A stretch of 64,000 bases of DNA from Arthonia radiata (GCA_002989075.1 PSQN01000001.1:310001-374000); one strand, 5' to 3'; counted from the first letter of the stretch, positions 42,858 to 55,917 are shown. Translations and numbers: made by a program. The notes: a model not told the origin generated them from the letters alone.

Positions 42858-45389
42858 TCAACGACCACCAGCCAGGAAGTGCGCAGCAATCTCCGCTAGA
42901 GGATGGTCAGTCCAGGTCGGGCTCACAATAACGATGCGGGTGGATTGCGTGAGCAGTAGGACTTACTATTGGACTTAATGACGCTCTTAGACCTCTTGAT
43001 GCTAGGTTTCAGCTGGGGCCTCGGGAGTGGCGTGGTGCGGACCGTCTTGCCCTGCATCTCGCGGAGGGATCGTTTATGACGCGTCAGGTGAGGAGGCTCG
43101 CGGGCGTCGCTGGATGGGCCCGCTGGCTCTCGTACAGCACGCTCGATGCGGCTCTTGCGGTGGGACTGTGGCATTTGAGGCGTGCGCACGCCGTGAGAGC
43201 CGAGCGGCGACCTGGGGTCAGAAGTGGGTTCTGCTGGCACACTACCTTGCCGGACTCTAGCCATCTTCGACTTTGTGTTCGCTACGTTGTTCCCTGTCCC
43301 AGGGCGGCGCGGCGAGATACTGGAGCCGACTGCGGCAAACGGGTATGTGCTGGACGGCTGTAGGAAAGCACTGCTGGGATCGAGCATGTTGGGGGTCTCC
43401 GAAACATCGGAAACTTCGTCTTCATCGGTTGCGCCGGCGAGAGCCACCAAAGAAACGTCTCCACGTATGGGTTGTGGTCCTATGACTTGGCTGTTCTCCA
43501 TTCTGAGCCCGAGGTTTCCGAAAATGCCGTTCATAGAGCCGAGAGAGCCTTGATCAGCAGCTGCACCAGAGCCCTGACCGAGTGTTCGAGCCATCATTTT
43601 TGCAGCGCCGGCGTCTCGGGGGTTGTCCAGGCTGCCCTGCTGGGAATTGTGCATGCTGGAGGAGGCTGAAGAAAGTCGGCGCGCATGGTCGTGCTGCCAC
43701 TGGAGATAGTTCTCCTTCAGCTTTTGTAACTCCAACGATAGATCTCTATTTTCGGTCTGCTTCTCTTCCAACTGTTGAGCCTGTTCCTGATACTGCTGCA
43801 GTGAATCCAACAAGACCTGGTTTTCGGCACGCAAACTGCAACTATCGGGTCAGCGTGGGCCCTGGATGCAATTTGTAGGCTGGAGGCGATGAGTAGGTCC
43901 TGGCCGGCTTCTTAGCAAAATCATGAGGGTTTTCTCACCTGTTCAAGTCGCCGTCAGCTGCTCGCGCCTTGTTCATTTCTTCCCTTATGGCCTCCAGCTG
44001 CTTGGCTAGATCCGCTGACAGATCCACCGTCGACTTTGTGTACAGCTCACGTTGCTCATCAGCCTTCTTCTCCAGAAGCTTGAAGCTACTCGCGAGCTCG
44101 CTGTTTGTGTTGATTGCGTTCTGTAGCTGCTTTTCAAGGCGCACCCTACCATTTCGCTCCTGTTCGTAAATGCGTCAGCATGATAGCTTGATGCGCAGCA
44201 GCCGCAACAGCATGGCTGGCTGCTCGATCGGACGGCGCGATTAGGCACATACCTCTGTCAACTCGGCGCCTTTGGTATACAGCTGCTGTTCAACGCCTCG
44301 TTTGCGGTCCAGCTGATGTTCCAGCTCACGCTCTATGTCAGCCATCTTACTCAGATCCTTGACGAGACTCCGGCGCTCGGACGCGATCTTCTCGATCTTC
44401 GACTGGAGTTGCTTCACAGAAGCTTGTCCCTGCCGGCCGTTGCCTCTTAGCTGACCTGCGGGCTATGGATCAGCACACTCCACAGCATCTACGCGAGCAT
44501 GTGTTCGAGGTAGAGGACGGCATTTGGGGCAACGCAGGCATGCTGGCTTTCCAGAGATGAGGAAATGAACGTGCGTGGGCTCACCGAGATGCTGTTTCAG
44601 CTCTGTGACCGTCGTGCCCATTGTAGTATGTCTGGACCTTAGGTAGTCCATGTCACCATAGACGCCCTTGAGGTTTTTCTGAATCTTGATGACTTGTTCG
44701 TGAAGTTTCGTTTTCTCCTTGTCAGACTTGGCGGTGAGAGCAACTTGGTCGTGCAACTGATCCTTGAGCTGAGCAATTTGCTGGTTTTCGGTGTGCATGG
44801 CTTTCAATTCTTTTTGAGCATGGTGCAGGATCTCTTCGAAGGCGCTGATGTCGTCCTTTGTCTTGATGTCTTTCTGGCAGAGAGATTCGACGAGCTTAGT
44901 ACCGATGCTTTCATACGTCAACGCTGAAGCTCTTGATGACCGATGACGAGCTTTTGGCCGGGATCGAACAGCGAGCTTCCGGACTCGAGAAGGGTTCAAT
45001 TGCGCTGAATTCGAGCCCTGACGCCGGCGCGGAGGAGATGAGCGAGGTTGCTGGGCAGGATCATCTTCCGCGCGTTGCTCGTTAACAATGATTTCCCATT
45101 CGACACCATCCTTGGCGTCTGCTGAAGCGTCATGCACGATTAAAGTGTCCTCATTGTCATCCTCTTCAGTGGACATCTCGTCATCTTGATGAACAGCAGT
45201 CTCGATGGTAGGACGGACGTCGAGAGAGTCAGAATTGGGCGTGGCCGCCGCCTGGGGGAATGTAGAGACTGGACCCTTGCGATTTACCCCTACTGTATCG
45301 AGCTGAACCTTCGCTGCTTTGCCATATTGGAATTGAAACGGCAGCTCGACTTCAGCGGGCCTGCTCATGAAGGGAGACTGGTTTTCCAT
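42858..45389 (-). CDS. Long coiled-coil protein, 711 aa
   Basis: Exons 45389-44585, 44455-44253, 44159-43939, 43835-42967 and 42895-42858, all in phase. The first ~170 residues are acidic then basic and disordered (RRRQGSNSAQLNPSRVRKLA). From about residue 190 to 460 the sequence is one long heptad-rich coiled coil (AQLKDQLHDQVALTAKSDKE; SVKQLQSKIEKIASERRSL; LAKQLEAIREEMNKARAADG). The C-terminal 230 residues are Ser/Pro/Arg-rich, ending KRSKSVIKSNTEIAAHFLAGG. The last intron (42966-42896) is perfect (GTAAGT ... CTGACCATCCTCTAG) and leaves a 12-codon final exon; without it the protein ends at 42923 with another tail. A structural or spindle/septum role would be a guess. Confidence 0.75.
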
Positions 45390-46263
45390 GGCTTAGAGCA
45401 CTATCACGCCGCGTAAGACGAAATGAGGAGATTCAGGAGCCAATTGTAGGCATGGGGTTGGCTGAAGCTCTTGAGGGAGAGAAGCAAATTTTCTTAGGGC
45501 TGGCGGTGAAGATGAGGAAGTCGCGACTGCCATTTCGCCAAGGCTGCCCTTCATCATCGCACCTGCCACTGGAGACTAGGTTCATGCAAGCTTACAAGCG
45601 GTCTACAGGACGCAAAAGCGGCAATAGGTACGCTTTGCTACAGTTTGGTACAGCTGCTAGAAAACGGGGTGGAATACTACAGGTGCAACGACTGCAGGCA
45701 AGATTGGAATTCCGGCCGTTATGAGAGCCTGCGGACGTGACGTTCGCAATGTTTACGCTGCTGCTGTCCAGTGGCGGCGTTCATCGTGAAGGAGTAGAGG
45801 GGGAGCACGTGGGGAGTCTTGAGATTAGGGGGAAGGGCGCAGGTCTTAGTAGCGTGGCAAGTGAACATTCGACTCGAAAGCGCAATGACATGCCATGAAA
45901 TCTTTTATTGGATCCCGTAGAAGTCCGCCGAGGACATCGACCAATCACATCTCTCAAACGCGTGATGCCCTCTCGTCTTGCAAGCGCCCATCTACCCAAT
46001 CTCCTTCTGCAGTCGTCCATCCTGGAAGGAGATTGCCAGAAAGTGCTTGCTGAGGTGCCTGTGATAATGCTCGCACGGTTTCAAGACACCCCTCGGCGGC
46101 TATCTCATCCAGCCGGGGAAACCAGCACTCCCGTTCATAAGATGACAGCAGTGCCTCGTGCATCTGGTCGCTTTGCGAACACTTCTCGTCCTGAGTGCAG
46201 TCCGCCGTCAAGCACCGACTGCGGCCGCATAAAGCCCATTATCTGCTTGTCGTGTGATCCAGC
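45390..46263. other. Divergent promoter region
   Basis: Between the coiled-coil gene and the small membrane-protein gene. Frames here are short, overlapping and unsupported. Nothing recognisable. Confidence 0.45.
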
Positions 46264-46877
46264 ATGATGTCCGGCTCGTACCTCTTGCTGAGCCTGACGC
46301 TGCCAGCACTCATTCAAGCCCAAAACAGTTCCCCAGAGGATAGTGGCTCATCTTCTGGCTGGACTGCCTCTCACCCCTCCAGCAACGTCAATAATGAAGC
46401 GGGCGCATCTGGGTCAAGTAGTGGATACAACCTGTCCAAAGGGGGAGTCATTGCAATCATCGTGGCCTGTGTAATCGTTGCAGCGATCGGCAGTGAGTTT
46501 CGCATGCTCCAGAGTCGGAATCAATCCGCTGACATCTCGTAGTTGCCTCTGCCGTGCTCTTCTATATGGCCAAGAAGCGCCAATGGGAGGTTCGCAAGAC
46601 CATCAAGCACGCCTCCAAACGCATCGTCAGCAAGGTCAACCCTCGTCAAAGCCGAGCGCAATCGAGACCCAGAGGCATGGTGCGAATGGACTCACCATCT
46701 CGCAAGCGAGACATCGACCTCGAGAAGGGCGCCGATCCCAAATCGCACGTCAAGACCGATCGCACCTCCAAGCGTCAGGCTATGCAGATCGACGATACGC
46801 AAGCCAAGCCAGCCTCGGACCGGAAACATTTCAAGACTGTGTTGCCAGACTCGTGGACTGTCGGCGGAAGAAGGTGA
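46264..46877 (+). CDS. Small single-pass membrane protein, 187 aa
   Basis: Exons 46264-46492 and 46543-46877, 50-nt intron, in phase. Signal peptide (MMSGSYLLLSLTLPALIQAQ), a ~40-residue Ser/Gly-rich outer stretch, one TM segment that spans the intron (GVIAIIVACVIVAAIGIASAV) and a basic inner tail (KKRQWEVRKTIKHASKRIV) with several RS/KS patches. This is the outline of the small Ser-rich wall/membrane proteins common in ascomycetes; no catalytic feature. The next in-frame ATG (46267) is equally possible as the start. Convergent with the hydrolase, 59 bp apart. Confidence 0.7.
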
Positions 46878-46936
46878 CCAAGTCATGGAACGACCTCAAG
46901 ACGTTGACGAACCCTGTATTTCTAGCTTCAGCGCAA

Positions 46937-48031
46937 TCATGAATGCTCTATACTCTCGACGCCATTCGCAAGATTCTTGCACGAAAGCACGAAGCCCCAC
47001 GTCTTCGCAGTGTTGTATTCCACGCACTGCTGAGCAAACTCTGGCGATGTTGTCGCCGAGCCATCGCTGAGCAAAAGACAATCGTAGCCTTTCGTGAACG
47101 CATCTTGCAGGGATCCCCCGACACATTGATCAGTGTTTACACCGGCGAAAAGCAATGTCTTGATTTTCTGCTCCTCCAAATATTGTGTACCCAGTGTGTC
47201 TCCGCCCCACAGTCCCGACATACGATTTTTATGTATCCAAACGTCCTGCTTGCCGTGTGTGCCTTCTTTGCGAGCCTTCTCAAGCAGAGGATGAAGCTCC
47301 GTGTTCCACTGATCGCGCATGAGAAGCTGACCACCGCTGACAGTGCTCCCATCGTCCAGTTGAACAGGGTCGATCGTGCTGGCTAGCCCACGGTAAATGC
47401 GAGGGTCTTTGCCGAATGGAGTCTTGATCTAACAATGTACGTGTCAGCATTGCCGAAACGTCGCATTTTAAAAAGTAGAGCGCCAGCGGTCGAGATCCTT
47501 GCCGCTTCTCACAATTGCGCTTACATGCGTCCCATGCTTCTCCGCGACTTGCGGTGATCCAGTATTGATGCCGTGATCATCCACAGCGGTTTGACGATTG
47601 GTGGAGTCCTCCAAGCTTTGGTCCTCAGGAACACTGGAGAAGCCGAACGCCCTCAGCGTCGCCGGCGGCATGTTCTCGACATCCTCCTCCGTCAACCCCC
47701 AATTCAACCAGATGATCTGGATTCCCGCCTTTCTACAAGCCGGGATGGCCAATCTAGCAAGCTGCTCGGCTGCTTTGAGGCCTTTGCTGTCTGCTGGTCT
47801 GCCAATGTTTTCCGAAAGGAAGAAGTTCTGCATGTCAATAATGACGAGGGCGGACTTGGCCGGGTCGATGGTGACTTGAGCTGTGGTGGTCTGCAATTGA
47901 AGGCGTGGAAACACTGGAAGAGCGTCGGGACTAGGTGGATGCGTCAAGTCAAAGCCACGGTCGCTGTGCAACCAAAAATTGCCGTTCTTGTTGCCAATGA
48001 GTGCATGTCTCGGACCATTGGTGGTAGACAT
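46937..48031 (-). CDS. Isochorismatase-family cysteine hydrolase
   Basis: Exons 48031-47525 and 47428-46937, 96-nt intron with GTAAGC donor and GCTGACAC branch; 332 residues. The catalytic triad of the family is visible: Asp66 in ALVIIDMQNFF, Lys236 in VWIHKNRMS, and Cys271 in FAGVNTDQCVGGS. After the Cys come DAFTKGYDCLLLSDGSATT and PEFAQQCVEYN, all typical. The N-terminal 55 residues precede the core. Relatives hydrolyse isochorismate, nicotinamide, N-carbamoyl compounds or biuret; which one cannot be told here. It is divergently placed with RIF1 across ~530 bp. Confidence 0.9.
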
Positions 48032-48560
48032 GGCTCGCTTCGCTCATAGGAAAGGCTTTGAAGAAGCGTTTGACAACGTATGAGTGGTGTGGTTCGATGG
48101 AAATATTAGAGACGGGCGCAAAGAAAAGCACGTCTCCCAGTGAAGTCCTACGAGCATTGGGAAAAGGACCCCACTTGAGCCATCATTGATAAGAGACAGG
48201 CGTCGAGCTAGCTTCAGCCAGCTTGACTGTACCAGCATCGGCGTCCTTCGAGCAGCCGCGGAAGCTGCCTGGGGAATTCCAAGGCGAACATTGCGTCTTG
48301 CAACGTACCTGGTTGCTTGACTCCCGAAAGTGTGAAGTTGAGAGTGATGAGATGAAAGCACGCGGAGGGCTCATCTCAATGGCGCTTATTGCCTATTATG
48401 GAATCATTGTATGACCGCGTGTCATTCGCGTTAATTGAAGGCTGGTCAAAGCGGACGCGCGTGAGCACGCGACTTCAGATCTTCACATACACACCATGTC
48501 CGCTTGCTGCTTCACCATCCCGGAATCGAAGCACCGGCTCTTGAGCTCTTCTATTGAGAG
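48032..48560. other. Divergent promoter region
   Basis: Separates the isochorismatase-like gene and RIF1. Short minus-strand frames here have no support. Confidence 0.45.
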
Positions 48561-51500
48561 ATGACCGCCAAAGCCAGCGGCATCGATCCACCACGGCCTC
48601 CAACTCCTCTAAAGCACAACGCAGGCCACGACGGCATTCAAGAGGCTTTAGCCTTCCTCGACACATCAGACAAGGCTATTGCTGAAGGGTCCCTTGCGAC
48701 GCCTCCAATTAGCTCTCCAGTGAACACACACCCCACGTGCGAGGCCAATCTTCACAAGTTACCCTCCAAGAAGATCCGATTCGAGCCCCACACGACCGAC
48801 ATCGACGAGGCGCTCTCAGATCGGGCAAGTCCTGGTAGCGAGCTCCGTTCCAATAATGTTGCCTCCAGTAGAGCACGCAGGTCTACAAAATCAATCCTCA
48901 AACCAGTGGATGTGAACGGCTTTGCCTCCTCGGACAGCAAGTCATCCTTTCGTTTTACGCCTCGATCTCGTTGCTAATGATGCATATGCAGGGGAAGATA
49001 GCGATGCTAGCCCACCTCACCCGACCACCATTCCCGAGATGCTGGAGTTTGCATTCAAAGAGCTAGCTGGAGGCCCAATAAGCAGCCAAGTAGATGCATA
49101 TCGTATGCTTCTGGCCTGCATCAAGACTTGTGCAGACACTCAAGACCGAGGATTGCTTTTGCAGAAGTTTCCACTGGTGGAGGATTTCATCGAACGGGAC
49201 TTGCACCGCGGGGCCAAAGACGTGGAGCTGGGAAGCAAGGTCAGTATCTAAACTCATGCAGAATATCTACGACATTCCGAAGGCAGCTACTGCTTTGAAC
49301 GAATGACGCTGACAGAGCCTATCCAGGGTTTGGCTCTGCAAAGTCTCAAGGTTGCTGCAGCAGTATTTGCGGAGGACATACATCTGTCTTCTAGTCTCAG
49401 CAATGACTTCATGACCTGGTTATATGAGGACACCTTCGCCCTACTCAGCTCACCATCACCGAATAAAGAGCGCACCAAGAACCAACTTATATTGCTGACA
49501 TATAGCGCATTCTGCCAAAGAGTGTTGAATGTGGATAGGGCCTCTAAGATTCTTCAACAGCTGTACACGATCACACAAAGAGTCAGCGGCACCGCTATCC
49601 AGGTGCTTCGACTATGGATTATGAACAAGCTACTTGAACATCAGCAGTCTGTGATGCTGTCGAACGTTCGACAATGGCTTCCACTGTTATTTCATGGCCT
49701 GCTCAGCAGCTCAAAAGAACTTCGCTGTCAAGCCATCAATTTATCCCAGCGCGCCGCAGACTCTCTCGGAGCTCACAAAGTGGTCTCGGTTGCGGTGGCC
49801 GAGTTTCTCGACCTTAAGGTTCAAGGCGGGAACGCCAACTACCATCTACTAGAGAAGAAGCTGCAAGATTTGCTCAAGGCCGACAATGGAGAAGCGGTCG
49901 AGGTGCCGCGAATCTGGTCTTCAATAGTCATGTTCCTACGAGGGTCTCGGCAACACTTGGAGTCTTGGAAACATCTGCGGTCCTGGCTACAGGTCATCCA
50001 ACTGTGCTTCAACTCCAGCGTTGAGCGAATGCATGTCAAGGCATTTGTTGCGTGGAACCACCTCATTACTGCCGTACGTCCGGGGTTGCGTACTAGAAAA
50101 GCGATCCTCGACCATATTTGCCTCCCCATCTTCCGATGTTTGCAAAGGCAGGGCTCTGGTCTCACTCTCCATCGCGAACGCGAGGCCGCCATGTCCAGCT
50201 TTCGTCTTGTTCTCTTCTTCGCATTCCGACCTGATGCAGTAGTCAGTCAGTGGGAAGCCGTATGGAAGGCTTTCATCGACCCAGCGATCGAATCGGTTGC
50301 ACCCAAAGATGCTGCTTTTGCGGCGGAACTGGGCCGCATATTCCACGCACTTTTCTCGTCAAAGGAGGCGAGGATATGGAACGTTTCGCTCATCCGTTTG
50401 AAGTCGGTACAACCGGTACAGCTAGCAAATCTTCCCAGAATCGACCCGCAATGGACTAGACGGCACCTGAGGGACCTCTTGCTTCCGTCCGTGGCCACGC
50501 TTGTGCCTTGGGCGCCAGGTGCATGTGCAAGACAACACGTCGAAATACGGGCCAGAGCAGCTCATGCTCTATTGAGGGAGGGTTTAGGGTCTCTCATGAT
50601 CGCTGCCAGCAAGGATGTGAAGCCCTCACACGAGACGTCAGAGTCAATCAACATCACCATTCGCTTCTTACTCGACACGCTGAAGACTCTGAAGGATGGT
50701 CATTGTTTCTTCAAATCAGAAAATGACGACGTCTCTTTGACATGCGCGTGGTCACTTGTTGACATCGCAACGCGTACGCTTGGACATGAATGTTTTATTC
50801 ACTCACTCAGAGGCCGGGGCGTAGACACTAGAGTCGACTCGCGCATCCCTGTTGTCATGTTCCTCGTCAAAGCTATGCTAGAAGTCGCAATATCAAGCAA
50901 GTGTAACATGGAACAGGTGACCCTTGATGTTCAGGCTACTCTGGAGTTCTGCCAGCCCGGCGATTCCACTGTCGGGCTGTCCAGCTGGCTCTCATCTGAG
51001 GAAACGCAGCTTTTGAAGAGACTATCGTTCAAGAAACCCAATCCGACCACAGTAGCCACGACTGCAGGCCTCGAAGTTGCACGGGCACGTCCACTTGCAT
51101 CGAAGCCGACGCCTCAGCGACCTCGCCACGATGACTCGCAAGTCGACTTTGTACCCATTGCGTCCTCTTCACCGAGCAATCAGCCAGATTCACAGATGCT
51201 CACTGAGCACCAACGCGACACGCGCCAGCGTCAACGGGAGGAAGCGGCTATATTCTCGGACCTTCGATCCAGCTCTCCGATCCCAGTCAACGATGCCGGT
51301 CTTGTCGAAAATGTCCGCCATCGACTCAACATTGCTGATGCTCATGGCGCCACTAGTGAGGACGATCGTGAAAACAGACCAGCGAAGGCTCAGCTACAGG
51401 CAGTCATTGACCAAGACGTACCGTCATCGCCACCAGAAATACCAGACGTTGAGGACGTACAGAACCCGTCACCCATTGCTCACAGGCAAAAGGGCTCAGA

Positions 51501-53124
51501 TTCTGCAAGTACGGACTTCCCCGTCATGCACACTTCAGCGTGCTCGCAGGATGATCAACATTTGGCCCGCTCCTTGTCACCTACTAGGCAAACACAGCGA
51601 CTGTTAGTAAACGCCGGTGGTGACTTGTCTAACCACGACCATGAATTTGGACTGGACGGTCAAGCTACCGGCCAGCATCAAGATCATCAGCAATCCCTTG
51701 GTGACGAAGTAACCGCACAGCTTGCCGAAGAAGCAGACATTGTAGCGGTGTACCCAAATCTAAGGCGACGAGAAAGCGAAGACAGACCTCGTGCGCAAAG
51801 CGAACAAGATCATGATGCGAGACATTCTCGACGCTTAGAAGCCAAGAATGCCGGCACGAAGATGATTGAGAGGGCGAACGGAGTTGCACCTGTCGATCGA
51901 GACGGGCAGGCAGCGAAGCTTTCAGAGCCTACAGAAACACCTCGGATTGAAGATTCATTCGCAGGGCCAGTACCTTCTCCAACTCGACCGAAGGGCCAGG
52001 TTGAAGCTGCGCCCGAACACGAAGCGACAGCATCACGCAACGAGCATGATGAGAACTCAGGGCCCGAACTCATTCGCGCAATCTCACACAGTCCGCCACG
52101 AACCAGAGCCGTAGTTCAGATTGATGTGCCTACCAGCTCGAAATCTCGTGGAAAAGACATCGTTGCTGCTGCAGTCCTCAATGAAGAACCCACCAACTCA
52201 TCTTCCTCAGCGCTTGTTCCACGGACATCCTCCAAACGAAAAGCATCGTCTCAGCCCATGCAATCATCTACTGCCAAACGCATGCGTGTGCCTGACACAG
52301 TGAACAAGAAGAACTCTCCACAGCCAGCTCCAACGAGCAGTACTGTGCTTGACGAACCTGACGAAGGTTGTATCGTCCTAGGCCAGCTCACGGCAGACAC
52401 ACCAACCATGTTTGACATTGTGCGTCAAGAAGCCGCCTCAGCGTCAGGCTCCAAGCGAGCTACACGCACACGTTCCGAGTCTCATAAACAATCTCCTACA
52501 CCAGCGGCCGCAGTCAACAAGCGCCGCGGGCGTGAAGCGAAAGACAGCGCGGACTCTTCCGCCGGACAGACATCGTCGTTGAAACGGAATCGGTCAGCGA
52601 TGACTAAAGAAACCTTCGCACCATCAAAGAAGCGCAAGAGCACTGAGAAAACCACCGAGAAAGGAGCTTCAGGACTCCGCAGAAGCCCGCGAAGCAGATC
52701 TATACCAATACCCGCGACACAGTCAGCTATCGAACAGGCAAAGCCCAATGAAACCGGGAGCGGCTCGGTGCCCATGGAGAACGATGGGTTTCAACAACCG
52801 GTGCCAGAAACGTTAGAGCCTACCTCAGCAGCACATGATGGAGAAAAGGATGAGCAACCACTCTCGCAAATGGACCTCATTTTCCCCTCGGCGGAGCCTT
52901 CAACGCCTTCTACATCGCGCTCAACACCAGCATCACAGCCGTTGTCGCCTTCTTCAACGGCCAGACTTGCTCGATCGGTGTCTTCTAAGCTTCGTGACCT
53001 CTTCAAAGACGTCAAAAGGCTCTTCATGGGAAACGCGGAAGCGGAGAGGGAGAGACAAGAGCTGGAGGATGCATACGACGCGCTTGGTCAAGAGGTGCGT
53101 GCGGCTGGTCGGCGCAAGCAGTGA
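48561..53124 (+). CDS. RIF1: Telomere/replication-timing protein Rif1
   Basis: Working model: 48561-48951, 48992-49239 and 49327-53124, 1478 residues. The second intron (87 nt, GTCAGT ... CTGACAGAGCCTATCCAG) is sound. The first is uncertain: a 40-nt gap with a weak GTTTTA donor is the option that keeps phase. Rif1 binds telomeres and controls origin firing by recruiting PP1. Exon 1 carries both known PP1-docking motifs, an RVxF type (KIRF, residues 71-74) and SILK (111-114). Exons 2 and 3 give a long HEAT-like helical array (LAGGPISSQVDAYRMLLACI; LALQSLKVAAAVFAEDIHLS) typical of the Rif1 N-terminal domain. The second half is a long disordered Ser/Glu/Lys region, ending in a helical segment (RELEDAYDAL-like) near the C-terminus. 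Confidence 0.88.
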
Positions 53125-54754
53125 GCAAGTTTATAGGATATTTGATCGTTCAGCATGGCAATGGCGCTGGCTTGTATTGGTAAGCCACTTTCGATTTGGC
53201 TGTACGAGCAGAATCTATGCATGAAACAGCAGATGCTGTCGGGTTTCCGGACCTTAAATCTCTGACGAACAGACGATCAAATTGTTCGAGTCATCCGAGC
53301 AGCCGGATCCCAAAACAAGCTTGAGAGGATCGCGTCAGCGTGGAGATGGTTAGTGGCGGTCTCGTCCGGACCTCGGCCTCCACCAGAGACGGGGAAGATA
53401 CCAGAGGCAGAGGAGCAGTGCATGTACAGACAAGACTCCAGCACTCCCAGGCGGCACATCAATAATACTCGGTAGGATGATCTTGCGCTAGAGCCGAATC
53501 CAGATTAGCCCTCAAATCCTTGCGCCAAGCTTGCTGACGACTTCTACGACGTCTCAAGTCGACCGTTTGCCGCACTCTCAAAACGTATCTTATTCCTCAA
53601 GCCCGCTACATCACAAACGGTCTAACTAGAACACATGACCAATGAACTTTCGCTGATCCGAGGGCAAGTGGTGGTCTCCGCCGCTGCCGATGACCGTTGC
53701 AGTCCTGGCACAGCTTTATGAGGGTATTCTCACTGCGAGAGGAAGACGCGACCGATCTCGGGCAAAAGCGGTTGATCTGAGCACGGGAGGACTTATGTAT
53801 GCTGGCCTGAGCCATGTGCTAGTGTTCCGACACTAAACAATCCTTCACAAGCTCCACCTCCTACGTGTCAAGATCATACACGCTTCCGCACCCGTCAGTG
53901 AGCCGACGTCTGCCGCGTTTCCAATCAAGCTTGATACGAGCCAAAAGAAGTTATCGGACCCCAACAATCTTCGAAGATCCGCTACCGTAGCTCAGATCGA
54001 ACTTCGCCGAGACAAAGAACACATCATCGCATAAGCCCTCAGGTCCAGGTTGCCCACCTCTTTCGAGGCATTCCTCGTTACGCGAGCCTCGTGTGCAGGA
54101 GCTTTCCAACAGGATGGCGCTGTCTATCTGTCCTGAAAGTTGGAAACCGGCGCACCGCTTTCATGGAAAGGCTTCACTGGAACTTAAAATCATTGCAGTA
54201 TTCGTACCTTTCGTCGACCCGTACTATGCACCTTAGGGGGGCCTGACATCACTGCGCTTACACGCACCTATTCGTGTGGACTCAAAGCTATGACTCGTTC
54301 CTTCGTGTTATGCAGCGTAGTTTAGGTTGCCGGATCGCTTCCTCCATCGCATCCCTCAGTATCCGGTTTGACATCCTGCCATATGCGGCTTCCTGTAGTC
54401 AATGCTGTCGCCTCCCCATCGGTGGTCAGACGCATGCAAACTTGGCAGTCCGTTTGCAGGAACGAACGTGCCCGGTGCTGGCGGCTCTGCATAACGCTGT
54501 TTCAGACACTTTTACTCTTTCCCATATGACGCATGCCTCAGCGCACTTTACGCTCATGCTCTTCAGCAGGCCTTGCCCTCCTTCTTCAACCAGCTACCAC
54601 GGTCGTGGAAACCACTCGTTATTCAACCAGCATTACACTCCTTTTTTTGCACCTTTCGACTTCTTGGGGCGTTTGCCACGCCCAGTTGTAGTCATTCTCT
54701 CCTTACGCAAAACTCTTTTTTACTAGCTGTGGGGTAGCTCTCATTCTTTGAAAC
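53125..54754. other. Gene-poor stretch after RIF1
   Basis: About 1.6 kb with no supported gene on either strand and no tRNA-like fold that I can see. The final ~250 bp, before the protease start, are rich in TTTC/CTTC words, as in many fungal leaders. A plus-strand 150-codon frame at 54274 is not supported by any domain. Confidence 0.5.
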
Positions 54755-55917
54755 ATGTACCACGCCTTACTCTTAGCCGGCCTCTTTACAGCCAGCAGCT
54801 ATGCCGCTGCACCAAGCAATATCTTTGCCAAAAACTTCCCCTCTCTTGGCGTCACCGTTGGAGACGGGACTCTTTTGCACCTCATGCTCGATACCGGATC
54901 CCCCGAACTTTGGGTGAACGGAGCCAACACACATTCAACAACTTCTATCAACGTAGACGATTCTCTGAACTTGAACTATATTACCTACAAAGCAACAGGC
55001 CACATAGCAAGAGACACGATCCACATTGGTGATGAGAACTCCATCACCTTACCGGACGCAAGCGTCTATGGCCTCGCGGATGGCAGTGTCACTCCGGCTG
55101 GTTACGACGGCATAATTGGTATGGGCATCGGCATGAACAGCGATGTACAAGCGCCTTATTCGATGGTCTGGGATCAAGTCAAGAAGCAACTGGACCCACC
55201 CATAATGGGCGTGCGCATGCAGATGCCAATCGATGGCGATCCCGCAGACGATGATGTTGTGGGCCAAGTCGACTGGGGTAAGACGGATGCGCAGTACGAC
55301 CTCACGTGGACCAAAGTTGCTACCGGCTTTGAGCACGTGTCATGGACCATCAACGTGGATGCGCTCCACGTGAATGGAAACGCAAATGGCGGAACGGGCA
55401 AGATGCAGCCGCTTCTAGACAGTGGACGCGCGGGCATAGTACTCTCCGTTGCCGACGCGAAGAAGATAAACGAGGCGTTGGGGGGATCAGAAGTGGCGGA
55501 TGCTAGTCCCACCGACACGTACTGGAAATTGCCCTGCGATCTGGGCGACAAGAAGTTGGAGGTTGTGATCGAGGGCAAAACGTTTGCTATACCGAATTAT
55601 CTGATTCCCAGTAAGTCTAGTGGACGCATGACACCAACAGTCACCAGAGCAAGACTGAAAGAGTGCTCCCACAGGTCGAACACCACTCGCAGGCGATACC
55701 AAGAACTGTCAATCGCTTATCGCAGGTAAGCGCTTTCCATTACCTGTAGTCGCATTTTAGGCGTGAGAGCCGGCACTGAAAGGCTATCTGAACAGGACGA
55801 GACGGTCAACCAGTACTTGGCACTGGTTTCATGCAGGCGGTATACAGCGGATATGATTACGAGAAGCTGCAAGTTGGATTTGCAAGTCTGCCTCCGCCAA
55901 AGGGCGCTCGCAAATGA
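54755..55917 (+). CDS. Secreted pepsin-like aspartic protease (A1 family)
   Basis: Exons 54755-55610, 55675-55725 (51 nt) and 55796-55917; introns 64 and 70 nt; 342 residues. A signal peptide is followed by the first active-site motif MLDTGSPELWVNG (Asp46) and, about 175 residues later, the second, PLLDSGRAGIVLS (Asp222). The flap region is around GHIARDTIHIG. The C-terminus (VLGTGFMQAVYSGYDYEKLQ, then VGFASLPPPKG) is the usual end of A1 proteases, and only the three-exon model reaches it. The second motif is DSGR, where T or S normally follows the Gly, so activity is not certain. There is little propeptide between the signal peptide and the first domain. Confidence 0.88.
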
